The notes under the pieces: model-generated
The model's database searches: none
What the model was told of the DNA's origin: nothing
What the model saw: only the letters and a program-made list of their open reading frames with translations
DNA from: Welwitschia mirabilis
Taxonomy: Eukaryota; Gnetophyta; Gnetopsida; Welwitschiales
Direction of reading: 5' to 3'
NCBI GenBank assembly: GCA_051453625.1
Contig: JBOZIK010000001.1
Coordinates: 255,380,365 to 255,444,364 of the forward strand
DNA length: 64,000 nucleotides
Part shown: one piece after another, positions 49,531-62,640 of the stretch
Position numbering within the stretch: the stretch's first letter is position 1
Layout: every line of letters begins with the position of its first letter
Position numbers and translations under genes: made by a program

Positions 49531-50937
49531 TGTTAGATTATGTTTTACTAATTTATATAAAACTAATGTTTTCTGTGTAGTAAATTTTATGTATCTTGTG
49601 CAGGAGATGTTAATCACTTGCAGGTTAAATGCTAAAGCTATGGCTGTTGAATTCTAATTTTTAAAAACTTATTGAGTTTACTTACACTCTTGAGGAGATG
49701 ACCGTACTTTCACGGGATCGATTGCATCTTAAGCAGACATTAGAATTGAACTAAATTCAGAGGGGTTGATTGGATTTCTGAAGGGGTTAACTATACCTAT
49801 GATGTCAAGAGTCAGTATCCCTGAACTGAATGGCAAGGGATCGACTAGATCTTTTAGGGGGTCAATCAAATTTGTGGACTTGATAATAGTATCCCTAAAC
49901 TAAATCATAAGGGATTAACCAAACCTACGATGGGGTTAACCGAATCTGTGAACTTAAGAATAATACCCCTGAGCTGATTATTATGGGGTCGACCAAACAT
50001 CTGGAGTGGTCGATTAGACCTGATGTAGGAAATTAGAATGATCTTTTATCAGGACTAGTGAGTGACTGCACAAAATTATAGGTGACTAGATGGGAGTCGA
50101 CTGAACCATAAGGAGTTAACCAGACTTTTGAAGGATCGACTTGCTGGAATGAAAATAAAACTTTATATCTGTTATGTATCCATGAGATAGACATTTTCTA
50201 GTCATTTATAACCATTGGAAGTGAATTTTTAAATGTAATCCTAAAATCCTTCCAATATAAATAGCTAAGAGAGTAAAGACAAAAGATCCCTTTTTTTTTT
50301 AATCTCTTTCAAACTTTTAAATATTTTTTGAATCGTAACTAAAGGACTCAATATTGTGATATTTACTCTTAGATCTTGGCATTTATACTCCTAGCTAAAG
50401 ACGATCTATCATCTATTTTATCTGTGAATTCAAGATCAAATATAGTGCTTTATTTTTTGTATCATCTACAAGAGAAGAGCTCCACCGAAATCATTATACC
50501 AAGGAATGAGTGATATCTGTGAATTAAGACATTCTAAAGGCTAAGACTGAGCCTGTAAAATTTTGATTAGAAAGGTTGAGATTTAACATGCAAAAGTCTA
50601 TTTGTAAAAGTTACAGGTGAACCTGCAATACCTGGAAGAGTTAACAAAGATCCGGATTAAGCTTGAGGATAAGATAATCATTGAGAATGGAGTAGGAGTT
50701 TTCCTGAACCACTATAAAATTCTATGTACATCTATTTGGTATTTTATGTTTTTTGTTAGTTTTGTTACTTTAAATACTTTTAGTTTTTCTTTATATGCAC
50801 CATTTTATTAGCAAATTATTTTGAGAAAGCTTTTGGTATATTGTGAATTATTAGTTTATTTTGTTTAATTTTTTTCAAACCTATTCACCACCCCCCACCT
50901 CTCCTTCCCTACCCCTCTAAGGTTTTCAATCTTTTCA
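49531..50937 (+). repeat. 5' LTR of Copia element 2
   Basis: It starts TGTTAGATTATG and ends TTTTCA. A primer-binding site (TAGTATCAAAGC, one change from TGGTATCAAAGC) begins at 50940. It lacks two blocks found in both other LTRs of this family (the CACTGTGTAGCT block and the block around 'tatgtaagt') and has an extra 30-base T-rich block near 50300-50330. Confidence 0.85.
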
Positions 50938-51880
50938 ATTAGTATCAAAGCTAAGTTAAGTCTTTTTTTAGATTTTAACCGATCTAGACTTTATAACCTT
51001 ATAATGAATAATTCCTTTGTTGATTTTTCAAATATGCGCTTCTTAGAAATCTATACTTTTATTTGTATATTTTGAATGGTATGTGGATATATTTTCAAAT
51101 AGATTGCAAATAGTGGAAATGCAAAGGAGTCAACTGAAAGTGATAAAAGATTAGTTCAAAAATCTAACAAAGAGAGGATACCTTCCTTCATGACATTTGT
51201 GCCTCCCTTAAAAAATGTACTCAAAACATTAGAGCATGATGAATTCATTGTTATTGATGAAGAACAAGATGAGTTAGAAGAGATCTTTCAAGAACTATAC
51301 TGAGAATGTGAAAAGCTGGCTAAAGGGATAAACGATCTGAACAAGATTGTAAAATATCTTACTAAGGAAAGGAAGGAAATGGAATTAAGTTTTAAAAGGA
51401 TCAAATCTAAAAACTCTGATATCACCCTATAGGTAAAAGGGTTATCTCATTTTGTTAATAAATTTTTTAGTGGGTCTTTCAAATTGAAATAAATGCTTAA
51501 GTTTAGAAACCTATTGGTGACAAGTCAATTATTGGGTTCATCTCTCAGAAACCTTAAAAGTAACAAAATCAAGTAACATGGAATAGTACGTTCTTTCTTC
51601 TCAAAAGTTACTTATCACTTCGGTGAAGTAATTGGTCACTCAAAACTTTTGTGCAATGCTAGAAAATTAATTTTGTTCTCAAACTTAGTTAGAACTTTTC
51701 CTTTTAAATTCATTCCAAAAGAAGGTATATTACATAAATATAAAAAGACTATGTGGTTAAAAGCTAATATTATTAAAATTCTTTTAATTTAGATAGCTTT
51801 CAATGTTTTAAATAGTAATAGCTGGTATCTAGATAGTGGGTGTCCAACAAGAGATAAATCCAAGTTCAAGAAATTAAATA
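50938..51880 (+). mobile_element. Copia element 2 gag and protease region
   Basis: The translation shows VQKSNKERIPSFMTFVPPLK, the acidic stretch VIDEEQDELEEIFQELY and INDLNKIVKYLTKERKEMEL, a decayed zinc knuckle in which the first cysteines are lost (GEVIGHSKLLC, about 51605-51650), and the protease box SWYLDSGC (about 51820). At least four in-frame stops break it. Confidence 0.75.
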
Positions 51881-51937
51881 AATTTTATGAAGGAGAGGTG
51901 ACTTTTGGTGATAACAAGAAATCAAAAATAGAAACCA

Positions 51938-53145
51938 TTGCAAGCATTAGTAGAGGTAATCTTTCTAGAATTAATGAAATTTTTATATGTAAATATTTTA
52001 GAATATAATTTATTGAGCATTAGTCAAATTTGTAACAAAGGTCACAAGGTAGTCTTTGATAAATCAAAATGTGAAATCTTGCATGGGAAATCTAATGATG
52101 TAACTCTTAGAGCAAGTAGATTAGACAATATATATAGCATAGATCAATTATTTTCTCCATTTTATTTTTTAAATATTCCTTAAGAAGATCTTTAGCATAA
52201 ATGATTAGGTCATGTTAATTATGATCAATTGAAAATGGTTATCTATAAAAACATTATAAAAGGTATCCCTAAGATAAATTTAGAAAAACAAGATTTATGT
52301 GATGCATGCTAAAAGGGAAAACAAATAAGAACTTCACATAAAAGTAAAACCAGACTTCGACATCTCTGCCATTAGATCTTATCCATATGGATTAGGTAGG
52401 TCTTGCTCAAACTCAAACTCTAGGTTAAAAAAATTATTTTCTTACTATGGTTGATTATTTGTATAGATATACTTAGGTAGCCCTCTTATCAAACAATTTT
52501 GAAGCTTACAAACATTAGGTTGAGATATGCAAAAACATTGAAGATGAAGGGTATGCCATAAAGAAAAGAAGAAGTGATCATGATGGTGAATTTGAGAATT
52601 ATTTTTTAAAGAAATATTATATTGATAATGGAATTGATTAATAGTTTTTAGCCCTAAGGGTAACACAACAAAATGGGATAGCTGAAAGAAAGAATGGAGT
52701 CCTCTAAGAAATGGCACAAACTATGTTAAATGATAAGGAGGTTCCTAAATACTTTTAGGCTAAGGTAATTAGCACAACATGCTACATTATTAATTGATTA
52801 TATCTTAGACATGGTATAGATAAAATGTCATATGAGTTATGGAAAAGAAAACAACCTAATGTATCATATTTTAAAGTCTTCAGAAGTAAATGTTATGTGG
52901 TAAAAGATAGAGAATATTTGAGTAAATTTAAACGTAAAATAGATGAAACTATCTTTTTGAGTTACTCAACTAGAAGTATAGCCTATCATGTTTTCAACAA
53001 AAGAAGTTTAATGATAGAAGAGTCAATAAATGTACAAATTAATAATATTAAAACAAGACCAAACTACATAGATAAAGAGGAAGTTATAACTACAAGTACC
53101 CACATAACTAATAAAGGAACTACTAAAAGTAATGAAGATCCATAA
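51938..53145 (+). mobile_element. Copia element 2 integrase region
   Basis: The gag-pre-integrase piece 51938-52183 (YNLLSISQICNKGHKVVFDK) leads to a decayed HHCC zinc site and the DDE core (SDHDGEF near 52575, QQNGIAERKN near 52675, EMAQTMLNDKEVPK near 52715). The integrase C-terminal piece 52825-53145 (SYELWKRKQPNVSYFKVFRS, FKRKIDETIFLSYS) follows. Frames change several times. Confidence 0.8.
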
Positions 53146-53329
53146 AAAAGGCACATTAAAAAAGTCCAAATTATTAAAAGATCATCCTTTAGAATATATT
53201 ATTGGAGAAGTTAACTAAAAAATAAAGACAAGAAATCCTATGAAGAATTTATGTGCTCATGTTTGTTATGTTTCAAAAATAGAACCTAAGAAATTTGAAA
53301 AAGATAAAATTCATGAGGAATGAATGATA

Positions 53330-54817
53330 AAAATACAAGATGAGATACAATAGTTTAAGAGAAATGATGTTTGGAAGATAGTAGAAAGGCTAAAAGATAA
53401 AAATATCATTGGAACTAAGTGGATTTTTAAAAACAAATGTGATAAAGAAAATAATGTCACTAAAAACAGGGTAAGATTAGTAGCACAAGGCTATAATCAA
53501 ATAGAAGGCATTGATGTAGGTGATACTTTTTCTTCTATTGCAAGGTAAATAGCATTAGAACGTTTTTGTCTTTTATAGCCTATAAAAATCTCAAATTTTA
53601 TCAAATGGATGTGAAGAGTGCTTTTATAAATGGCACTTTAAATGAACAAGTCTATGTAGATCAACTACAAGGTTTTATTAATTCTCATAAAACTGATCAT
53701 ATGTATAGACTTAAGAAAGCATTGTATGTATTAAAACAAACTCCAAGAGCTTAGTGTGAGAAGCTATCTACTTTTTTAAATAAAAACATACATATTCACT
53801 GGGCTATAGAAACAAAACCTTATTTATAAAGAAATTGAAAAAGGATTTCATTATTATACAAATTTATTTAGATGATATTATATTTGGTGCCTCAATTGAA
53901 ATGTTGTTAAAAAAATTTGCAACTATTATGATAAATCATTTTGAAATGAGTATTCTTGGTAAATTATAAATGTTTCTTAGTTTACAGATTAAGTAATCTA
54001 AAGACGGGATATTTATTTCTCAATCCAAATATGAAATAGATTTAATCAAATTTTTTGGATTATAAAATACAAAAACAATTAACACCCCTATGTCTACATC
54101 ATGTAAAGTATGTTTGGATGAAATTGGTAAACCATTAGATCAAAAGATTTATAGAAGTATGATAGGTAGTTTATTATATTTAACTACAAGTAGACCAGAT
54201 ATTATGTTTAGTATTGGAGTATGTGTAAGGTATCAATCCCAATAAAAAGAAGCACATCTACAAGTAGTAAAAAGAATAATCAGATATGTAAAAAATACAT
54301 GTAGTTACGGCTTATGGTATCCTATAGAGACATCCTTTGAACTTGAAGGTTTTAGTGATGTGGATTGGGCTGGCTGTAAAGATGATAGAAAAAGCATAAG
54401 TGGAAATTGTTTTTTATTAGATTTATATTTAGTAGGATGGACAAGTAAGAAATAAAAATCTCTCTCTCTCTCTCAATTGTAGAAGTGGAATATATTATAG
54501 TAGGTAGCTATTGTACTAATCTTTTGTGGATGGAAGAAATGCTAAAGGATTTTGGTGTTAATTTTAAATAAGTCACTATCTTTTATTACAACATTAATAT
54601 TATAAACATATTGAAAAATCCTGTTCAACACTCAAGAGTCAAACTTATTGAGCTAAGGCATCATTTATTAAGAGATCAAGTAGAAAAAGAACACATCTCT
54701 ATGAACTTTATGAGTACAAACCAACAACTAGTAGATATATTTACTAAACCCCTAAATTTTGATACTTTTCTTCATCTAAGAAATGAACTAGGGGTTATCT
54801 CGTCATCCTATGACTGA
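53330..54817 (+). mobile_element. Copia element 2 reverse transcriptase and RNase H
   Basis: Visible boxes in order are NIIGTKWIFKNKCDKENNV and RLVAQGYNQIEGIDVGDTFS (about 53400-53530), YQMDVKSAFINGTLNEQVYV (53600-53660) and YRLKKALYVLKQTPRA (53704-53754). These are followed by YLDDIIFGA (about 53867), PMSTS, RSMIGSLLYLTTSRPDIMFS (about 54150-54215), FSDVDWAGCKDDRKSISG (about 54352-54405) and VQHSRVKLIELRHHLL...LVDIFTKPL (54620-54755). The YxDD and metal-binding residues are kept, but stops interrupt the frame. A short TC repeat (54459-54473) lies in RNase H. Confidence 0.85.
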
Positions 54818-55517
54818 TTATAGGATGATCAACTAGATCCTTAATTTGATTAACTAGATGTGGTCAGTCGAGCAGAATAAAAGCCCAGTTACCCAAATCC
54901 TATCAGTTTTGTAGGAAATTAAGAAAAGCTGGTAGTGCAAAATGGAAGTTTGTTTACCGAATAGGCACTGTATGATCTATCTCCATCTTTTCATATTGAT
55001 TATTTACTTATGTTTGTGCTTATATGCTTATACTCTCTTTTTTTAACATGATGTCAAAAGGGGAAGAATTAGTTGTATATCTCTTTGTAATGCTTATGTT
55101 TAATGGAATCAAAATATACTTGGTTTTATGTTCTTAATTGGTATCTCAAATCTTTTTGTAAAATTCATATGAGCTTAGCATTTTTCAATGATAAATATAT
55201 ATTTGCAATGCACTTAAATTGGTTAAAATATTGTATGATTTATTCTATATTTACAATAAATGTTAATAATCAAAGTAACAAAAGTTATGTGATCAAAATG
55301 TGTTTTGCAGATATATTATATTCTTAACTCTCCAAATTTGCACCTTAAATTATTTTTTATCTTAGCACAAAATTTAACTTATCAAAATGTCTTAAATTGG
55401 TTTCAAAAGGCTTAATATTTTGCAAATAATAATACGCATTTTGTAAGGGGGAGTTTTCTTGGTTTTAACTATTTTTACAACTAAGTATTATTTGCCATCA
55501 ATATCAAAGGGAGAGAT

Positions 55518-56958
55518 TATTAGATTATATTTTATTAATTGATGTCAAACTAATATTTTCTATGGAAAAAATTTTATTTATCTTGTACAAAATATGTTAG
55601 TCACTTACAGGTTAAATGCTGAAGCTATAATTATTAATTTTAATTACTAAAAACTTGTCAAGCTTACTTATCCTCTTGAGGGGTCGACTAGACTTTCAAG
55701 GGGTCAACTGCACTTGGAGCATACTCTCAGAATTAAACTAAATTCAGAGAAATCAACTAGATTTTTGATGGAGTCGACTGGACATGTGATCTTAAGAACA
55801 GTATTCTTTGACTGAATGACAAGAGGTCAACTAGATCTTTGATGAGGTTGACTAGATTTTTGAACCTAAGAATAATACTTCTGAACTAATTATCAAGGGA
55901 TTGACTAGACCTTTAAGTGGGTCAACCGAACCTAAGCACTGTGTAGCTAATATCCTTGAGCCGATTGTCATGGGGTTAACTAAACACCTAAAGGGGTCGA
56001 TCATACCTGATGAAGAAAATTAGAATGATCTTTTATTAAGACTAGTAGAAGATCAAACAAAATTATAAGTGATTGGATGGGAATCAACTAGACCCTGAGC
56101 CATAAGAAATTGGGGCAATCGAAACTTCACTCGATTGACCTATGTAAGTTACAGCATTAGATGGAGTCGACCAAACTTTTGAGGAGTCAATCGATCGAAA
56201 TAGAACTAAAATTTTCTATCTGTTTTGTATCCACTATGTATCCATTAGATAACTAATTTCTAGTCACTTATATCTATTGAAAGCATATTTTCAATTATAA
56301 TAAATCCTAAAAGCCTTCCAATATAAATGTCTAAGAGAAAGAAGACAAAAGAATCTTTTTGACTCTTAATCAAAGAACTGAATATTGTGATATTTTACTA
56401 TAGCATCTTGGCTTTGTACTCCTAACTAAGAAATATCTATCATCTATTTTATCTTTTGCATTTAAGTCTGATCTAATTCTTCATTTGTTGTATCATCTGT
56501 AGGAGAAGAGCTCCACCAAAATCATTTTACTGAAGAACAAGTGATATTTGTGCATCAAGGCATTCTTACCATCACTATTACATCCTCTAAAGGTTGAGAC
56601 TAAGCCTATAAAAGTCTGATTAGAAAGGTTAAGACTTAGCCTATAAAAGTATGTTTGTAAAGATTATAGGTAAACTTGCAATGCCTAGAACAATTAACAA
56701 AGATCTGGATTAAGATTGGGGATAAGTTGATCATCGAGAGTGAAGTAGGGATTTTTCCAAACCATTATAAAATCCTATGTACATCTATTTGATATTTTAT
56801 GTTTTCTGTTAGTTTTATTACTTTAAATACTTTTAATGTTTCTTTACATGCACGATTTTATTAGCAAGTTATTTTAAAAAAGTTTTTAGTATATTGTGAT
56901 TTTGGTGAATTATTTTTAAAAAACCTATTTATCCCCCCTAGGGTTCTTGACCCTATCA
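55518..56958 (+). repeat. 3' LTR of Copia element 2
   Basis: It starts TATTAGATTATATTTTATT right after the polypurine tract and ends CTTGACCCTATCA. In its block structure it resembles the LTR of element 1 (33883-35324) more than the 5' LTR of its own element. Confidence 0.85.
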
Positions 56959-57470
56959 GATTATTTTCTTCTTTAGATGTTGTTTTATGATCTTGAAGTT
57001 TGAGAGTGAATAATTAGTAATTAGTAACTACCTAGTTTTTTTCCTTAGCTTTAAATATGTTCTAAATGAAGATCTATAAAGCCCTAGGATATTTTCTGCC
57101 ATAAGCTAACATTAATTATTAAGATAATTCTAGATAGTTATTCCTTACTATCAATTATTTTGGATATGACTTCATCTGAGTAGACTTCAAGTCCTTTTGA
57201 AACTATAAAATTTTTCATTCTTAGCTTCTAAATAACATTATTCAAGTAAGTAGGCTTTATGTATTTCTAAGGTGCAATCCTAATGAATTTGTACTTATAG
57301 AGATGATACATGTTCATTTTGTTTTTTAGTTTTATGATAACATCTCTTGACACTAAATTTATTTGCAAGTACTAAATCAATTATCTTTATTAAGTGTTTT
57401 GTATTCTATGTTATTATTGGAAATTTAATTCAACTCTTTACTTTGTTTTTCCTTGGGTTATAATACCATG
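56959..57470. other. Leader-like DNA of an LTR relic
   Basis: No frame is readable. On the minus strand it follows a primer-binding-like site (TGGTATTATAACCC, about 57470-57457) and so would be the start of the internal region of a decayed element, cut off where element 2 ends. Confidence 0.35.
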
Positions 57471-58500
57471 TTACGTGTTTGTTTTAAAAAAGTGAAATAA
57501 GGTATAAGAAATCTACATAAAATAATCAAGAAAATTAGAAGTCATAGAAAAATTAAAAAAACAAAATAGTTTATTGAATTATTCTTGAATCTTATTAAAT
57601 TAAAATTAATAATTCAGATTACATCTGAATGCACATACTTCATGTAGTATGATACAATACATAAAAGACATGACCTTTTATAAAATAATTATCAATTATT
57701 ATGTTGTCTTGGTAAGAGTAATTTAATTAATTTTTACATAATTTAATTTAGTAGTTTTAAAAATTTTAAATTTTACTTCATCTTGAAAAACACATTTTAT
57801 CAAAAATGGAGATTAAACATAATTTTTTTATATTTGTGTAACATTTGTTTTATGTTTTGTCCAATGTTGACATCTTCCTTTTTATGAATATCATAATAAT
57901 AATAAAATTAGTTTAGCCAATTAACATTTGATTAGATTTATTTAATTTTTTAATTATAAAATTTTCAATAGCTCGAGATGTAATATCATTGTAATTCTTA
58001 TAGATCCAATAAGGTTGCATATCCATATTATAAATAGATATTTAGAAAGGATTAGATTATAATAAAGATTTTCTTTTGTTATGAGTTTATTGAATTTTAA
58101 TAAACAAAATCAATTATCATTTTTAGTAACATTCTAACTTTACTACAAGTCTTATAATGAATGGATTGGACTTTGTCATAATCTTTAAATTGTATTGAGC
58201 TTTTAGTTATCATAACCATTTCTCATTTTTAAAATTTTAAAAAAATCCTTCAAACATTATTGATATAACTCAACTATTCTCAAAACAGATGATCCATATA
58301 CATGCATGATAAATTAACCTCCATAAAGATATTTCTACTTTTAATCTAGGACTCATTTGAGATCTTACTCTAAAAATTAATTAATTATGTTTCCTCTAAA
58401 ATATTTATTTAAGACTTGAAATTTATATATCATCATATCTTATTCATCATAAGGTCTATATAGTAGGCTCTAGATCACACACTGAAACTTTTTATCTATT
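57471..58500 (-). repeat. LTR relic, minus strand, shared with 28.5 kb
   Basis: On the minus strand the block ends ACACGTAACA at about 57471, followed directly by TGGTATTATAACCC, a partial methionine-tRNA primer-binding site. The part 57480-57850 aligns with 28530-28900. The other end of the LTR is not certain; 58500 is only a guess. Confidence 0.4.
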
Positions 58501-58559
58501 ACTTCATGTTTGTAGAAAAAATATCATTTATTTATTTATTTTATTATTAAGAAAAGGGG

Positions 58560-61500
58560 GATGTCAAGGGAAGGGAAATATATATTTTATTAAAGCAATA
58601 GAGATGTATATTAGAGGCTATAAAGAGATGTAGATGAGAAAAAATCTTAGAGAACCTTACGTTAAATAAACATGACAAAGAGAGGTATGAATAAAAAGAA
58701 ATTAACCAACTCAAACTATAGAAAACCTAGAAACAAAATAATATAGAACAAAATTAATCAATTTTGAGATCTACATGCCATCTAAGCATCTATCTAAAGA
58801 TTTAAATATTAAGCCTCTTAAAGAAATTTCTAATTATATTTCATTAGTTAGTAATTAAGTTTTAGATAGATATTAAAAAATGAATATTTCCTAAATGAAT
58901 TCTTGCATTAGCATCTTGAAATAGCTTGAAGCGTCTCATCTTCCAAAGATTATGTAAATATTAATAATAAAAAAATTAACTGAAAATTTTCTATTTGGTT
59001 GCTAGTAATCCTATTATAGATCACTTGAAAAATTAATCCATAGTATCTTAATTCATAGTTCAAATAATGTAGCTAAATATTAATTTAAAATATATATAAA
59101 CAAAAAAATGTAAAAAATACTCAACATATCCACATAATGAACATTTGATCTTCTTGTTGTAAAAGTGCTATAGACATTCATCAAGAGGTAGATCCTAGTA
59201 AGGAAGTAATTATATAAAAATCTTAACCTTGGGATAGCTTGAAGCATTCTAAATCCTCGTAAAGATTTTTTTTGCAATTAATAATATCATTTAAGCCCTA
59301 CATTATTGAAAGCTTACTTTAATTCATTTCTTATAAATAAAGAAGTATAAATGCCTTTAATAAAATATTTACTATGCTTTGGTTTTTCTAATAAATTAAA
59401 TCCACGAAATTCATAGATTATATTAGATATTAATCAAATATCCAAAAATGTTGCAATTACATACAAATGTGAGAATTAGTAGAAGTAAGTACAAAATGAT
59501 TATTCTAACGTTTAAGATCACTACAAAGAAAAAAAAATCATTTTCTTTCATACTATTAACTAATCAATGATGAACATGTCCTATATAAAATAGAATATTA
59601 CACAATATTAAAATCCTAATAAGAGTAAAATAATCACAAGGCAATTAATGAAATCTTAACCAAGATCTTCAATTTGACTAATAATCCCGTAAAATCTGAA
59701 AGGGATCATTACCATTTATATTCTTAAACTTTCAATTAAACAAAATATTCATTATATTGGACATGTACAAATGCCACTTAATCTACTGAAAGACTACCTA
59801 TAAGCATAGCTTAAAATGTTTTTCAAAGGTTAAGAATCAAAATAAGCATAATTGACCATTTTAATAGAAAAAACAAGATTTTTCTTACGAAAATCTAAAA
59901 TTTAAAAATTACTAAGGTTAATTAAAATAATATTTTTTTCCAAGTCACGCTATGAAATTCAATTTTTATTGGTTAAGTATGTCATGAAAAATAGAAAGAA
60001 TAGATGTACACACATGAAAAGCATTGGTTAAAGAAATCATAAATCTTAAAAATAAACTAGAATATTTACTAAATTATGTTTCATTAATAATTAATGTCCT
60101 CCTAAGATCAATACTTTTTTGTGCCTTTTCTCAATTTTATCTTTAATCTTCTAAAGCATAAAATTCTAACGATCATCTTATAAACCTATAAGGGAATTGA
60201 AAATTAATATGAATATTTTCTTTATTTGAACCTAAGTAATTTGCATATATAAATTATGACTAGTGAGAGTGTACCACTAGTTAGCAAGAATCTTAGACTT
60301 TTTTTAATTAATTTTAAAAGTAAAAGCTACATAACATATCTCAATAGTAGACTTGATAACATTGTTGTTACTATTTGTATGTTGTAATATTAAAGTGTAT
60401 CATCAACATATTAGTTTAAAAAAATATATTTTTCACTACATGGTAAATCAATTTCTAATAATGAATCATCATCCTCATATTGACCTAAGCAAGTGAGCTA
60501 AACTGACTAAAGCTATATTATACAACTAAGGAGAAAGAAAGGTGACATTTCTTAATAGAGCATTATAGAGAAAAGGTCTTAGACTTGGTTTCATTCACTG
60601 AAAGCATAGAAAATACATTATCAAAAAGAAGATTGATATGTTAAATAAATTAATTATGTAATTGCAAGTGATCTAGAAGCTTAAAAAATCCCATTGTATT
60701 CTATCATAGGCCTTATCAAAATCCAATTAAAGATGTGAAGCCTTATTACCATAATTAAGAGTTCATTTTAAACATTTAATTAAGAGATATTCTAGTCTAG
60801 AATTCTATCTATTCTTATAGTACTAAATCATTTAAAAAAAGGCTTAAATTTATTTGTAATTTCTTTAGTAGTAATTTTGTAAGGAATTGATATCAAAGTA
60901 ATAGGCTATCAATTATTTACAAATATAGAAACACCCTCCTTAGGAATTAAGTTAATAATCTCTATGTTAAGCCAATATCCTATGGAGCCACATCAAATTC
61001 TCTTCTTATAAAATTTTCAAAGATCTACACCTAAAAAATTCCAAACTCACTTGTAAAACTCAATTTGAAAATCATCAATTCTTGGAGTAGTACTAGATGG
61101 TATATTTCATAAAGCTTGACATAGATATTCAATATATTAATATTCAAAAGAGGAGATATACACAAAAACAAATATAAATAACTTTGGAAGATGGGATTTC
61201 TAGTAAAATGATTTCTATATATTCTTATAAAAAGCTTATAAATCTCTTTAGGATGACTAAAGGATTGATTATCATCTTGAATTTTCTTAATAGTAGTATG
61301 AATAAATTTTTCCTTATAGGTTAAAAAATTATTTGGACGTAGAATATCCAACTAAAATTCATTTTGGCCTAGCTTTTAAGTAAGCACTCATGGCATCATG
61401 ATGCTCTAGTTTTTTGAACAAGTACCATGAATAGACTTGTTACAAAGTTAAGCTAAAATCTTATGAATTTATATTTAACATCTTGTTGCTTAATCTTATA

Positions 61501-62640
61501 ATTTTTACAAAAGATTCTAGCTAATTATAGTATATATAAAAAAGAAGAAATATATCTAAAAGGATCACAAGATCTTGGAACAACATTCCCAGATTAAATG
61601 CAGATATGCTTAAAATTTTGATATTTTAACAAGATGGTGTTAAGAATAAAGGAATTATGCAGAGCATTATGACTTCTGTTAGACATGTGTAGATAAACTA
61701 AAATATAAAAATTATTACATAACTAAATAGAAAAAAGTATTTAGATAAAATTATATTAACTAGCTCTAAGATGGAAAGGAAGAATATCCAAACGATATCA
61801 GTAACCAATCTTGATAAAAGTTATCCTAGAGTCCTAGTGAATATTAGACTAGGTGAAGTGGGAGAAAGCTTTACATTGATGATGATCAATAACATCTTGC
61901 AATTAAAATTTCATCTTGAATTTAAGCTAAGCTTGTAACTCATAAGAATAAATAAATAAACCTAAATAGTAGTTCTATCATTTTCAGATTTTTTAAAATA
62001 CCCAATAGCAATCCAATTAATAGAACATTTAAGCATAAGAGATTCTCATAACATAGTCCTATCATGAGGCTTGTTTGAAGCATATATATCTAAAATTCTG
62101 AAATAGAAGTTCTAAAACTTAATACTATACCAAATTGAGTTTTGTTGAGTTCCAACATTAGAGACATTTGAATACCACCAATGATGAATAAAAAGAGCAA
62201 TGAAAGCATGACCCTTCTCATGCTTGAAGATCATCGTATGAGTTTAGGAATTTATGATGTTTAATTAAATATATAATGCTACACTAAAACAATTAACTTC
62301 TTAAAAAGATAAATATTAAGGATATGAAACAAATAATTGCCAAATTGTGTAAGCCCATTTTTACATCTATTAGGCCTATAATATTCCAAGATTTTCACTT
62401 TATGATGACATTGTAAATGAATCATTCTTAGTTTTCATTTATTTTTTTTACAATGCATAAGTCAAATAAATAACCAAATCTATTAGTTAAATCTAGATCT
62501 AAATCAATGCTTAAATGAATCCAAGGGTACGAATAAGAGAAATTAATTCTAGTACATTTGTTTTGAATAGACTAAGAAAAAGTATTAGTATCCTTCTGAG
62601 GCTAGATTTGTGATATAAGGCATCTTTGATCTCTTGAAGC
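58560..62640 (-). mobile_element. Second L1-type LINE relic
   Basis: The minus strand, read from high to low, shows an endonuclease box (HEKGHAFIALFIHHWWYSN, about 62225-62165), the linker before the transcriptase (61351-61031, with IKKIQDDNQSFSHPKEIYKL), and the transcriptase boxes LDFDKAYDRIQWDF (about 60735-60690) and YVDDT (60410-60396). Near the end comes a zf-RVT-like stretch (IPRLRFLYNYFLTRIYLLMN, within 59277-59080). The catalytic YVDD is kept, though the frame is broken. The poly-A end and target duplication are not visible. It differs from the LINE at 46-49 kb. Confidence 0.75.

Larger units (their letters stand above)
49531..56958 (+). mobile_element. Near full-length SIRE/Maximus-like Copia element 2
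   Basis: LTR, primer-binding site, gag, protease, integrase, reverse transcriptase, RNase H, an extra region after pol, polypurine tract and LTR are all present in the right order. The long LTRs, the acidic and coiled-coil gag and the extra 700 bases after pol place it with the SIRE/Maximus lineage. That extra region includes a GATGTCAAAAGGGGAAG box near 55050, and the polypurine tract is CAAAGGGAGAGAT (55505-55517). Many stops show it is inactive. The five bases outside the two ends (TTATA and GATTA) do not match. Confidence 0.85.

Noticed and set aside
49526-56963. Target-site duplication of Copia element 2
   Set aside because: TTATA on the left and GATTA on the right agree in only two of five positions, no better than chance in AT-rich DNA.
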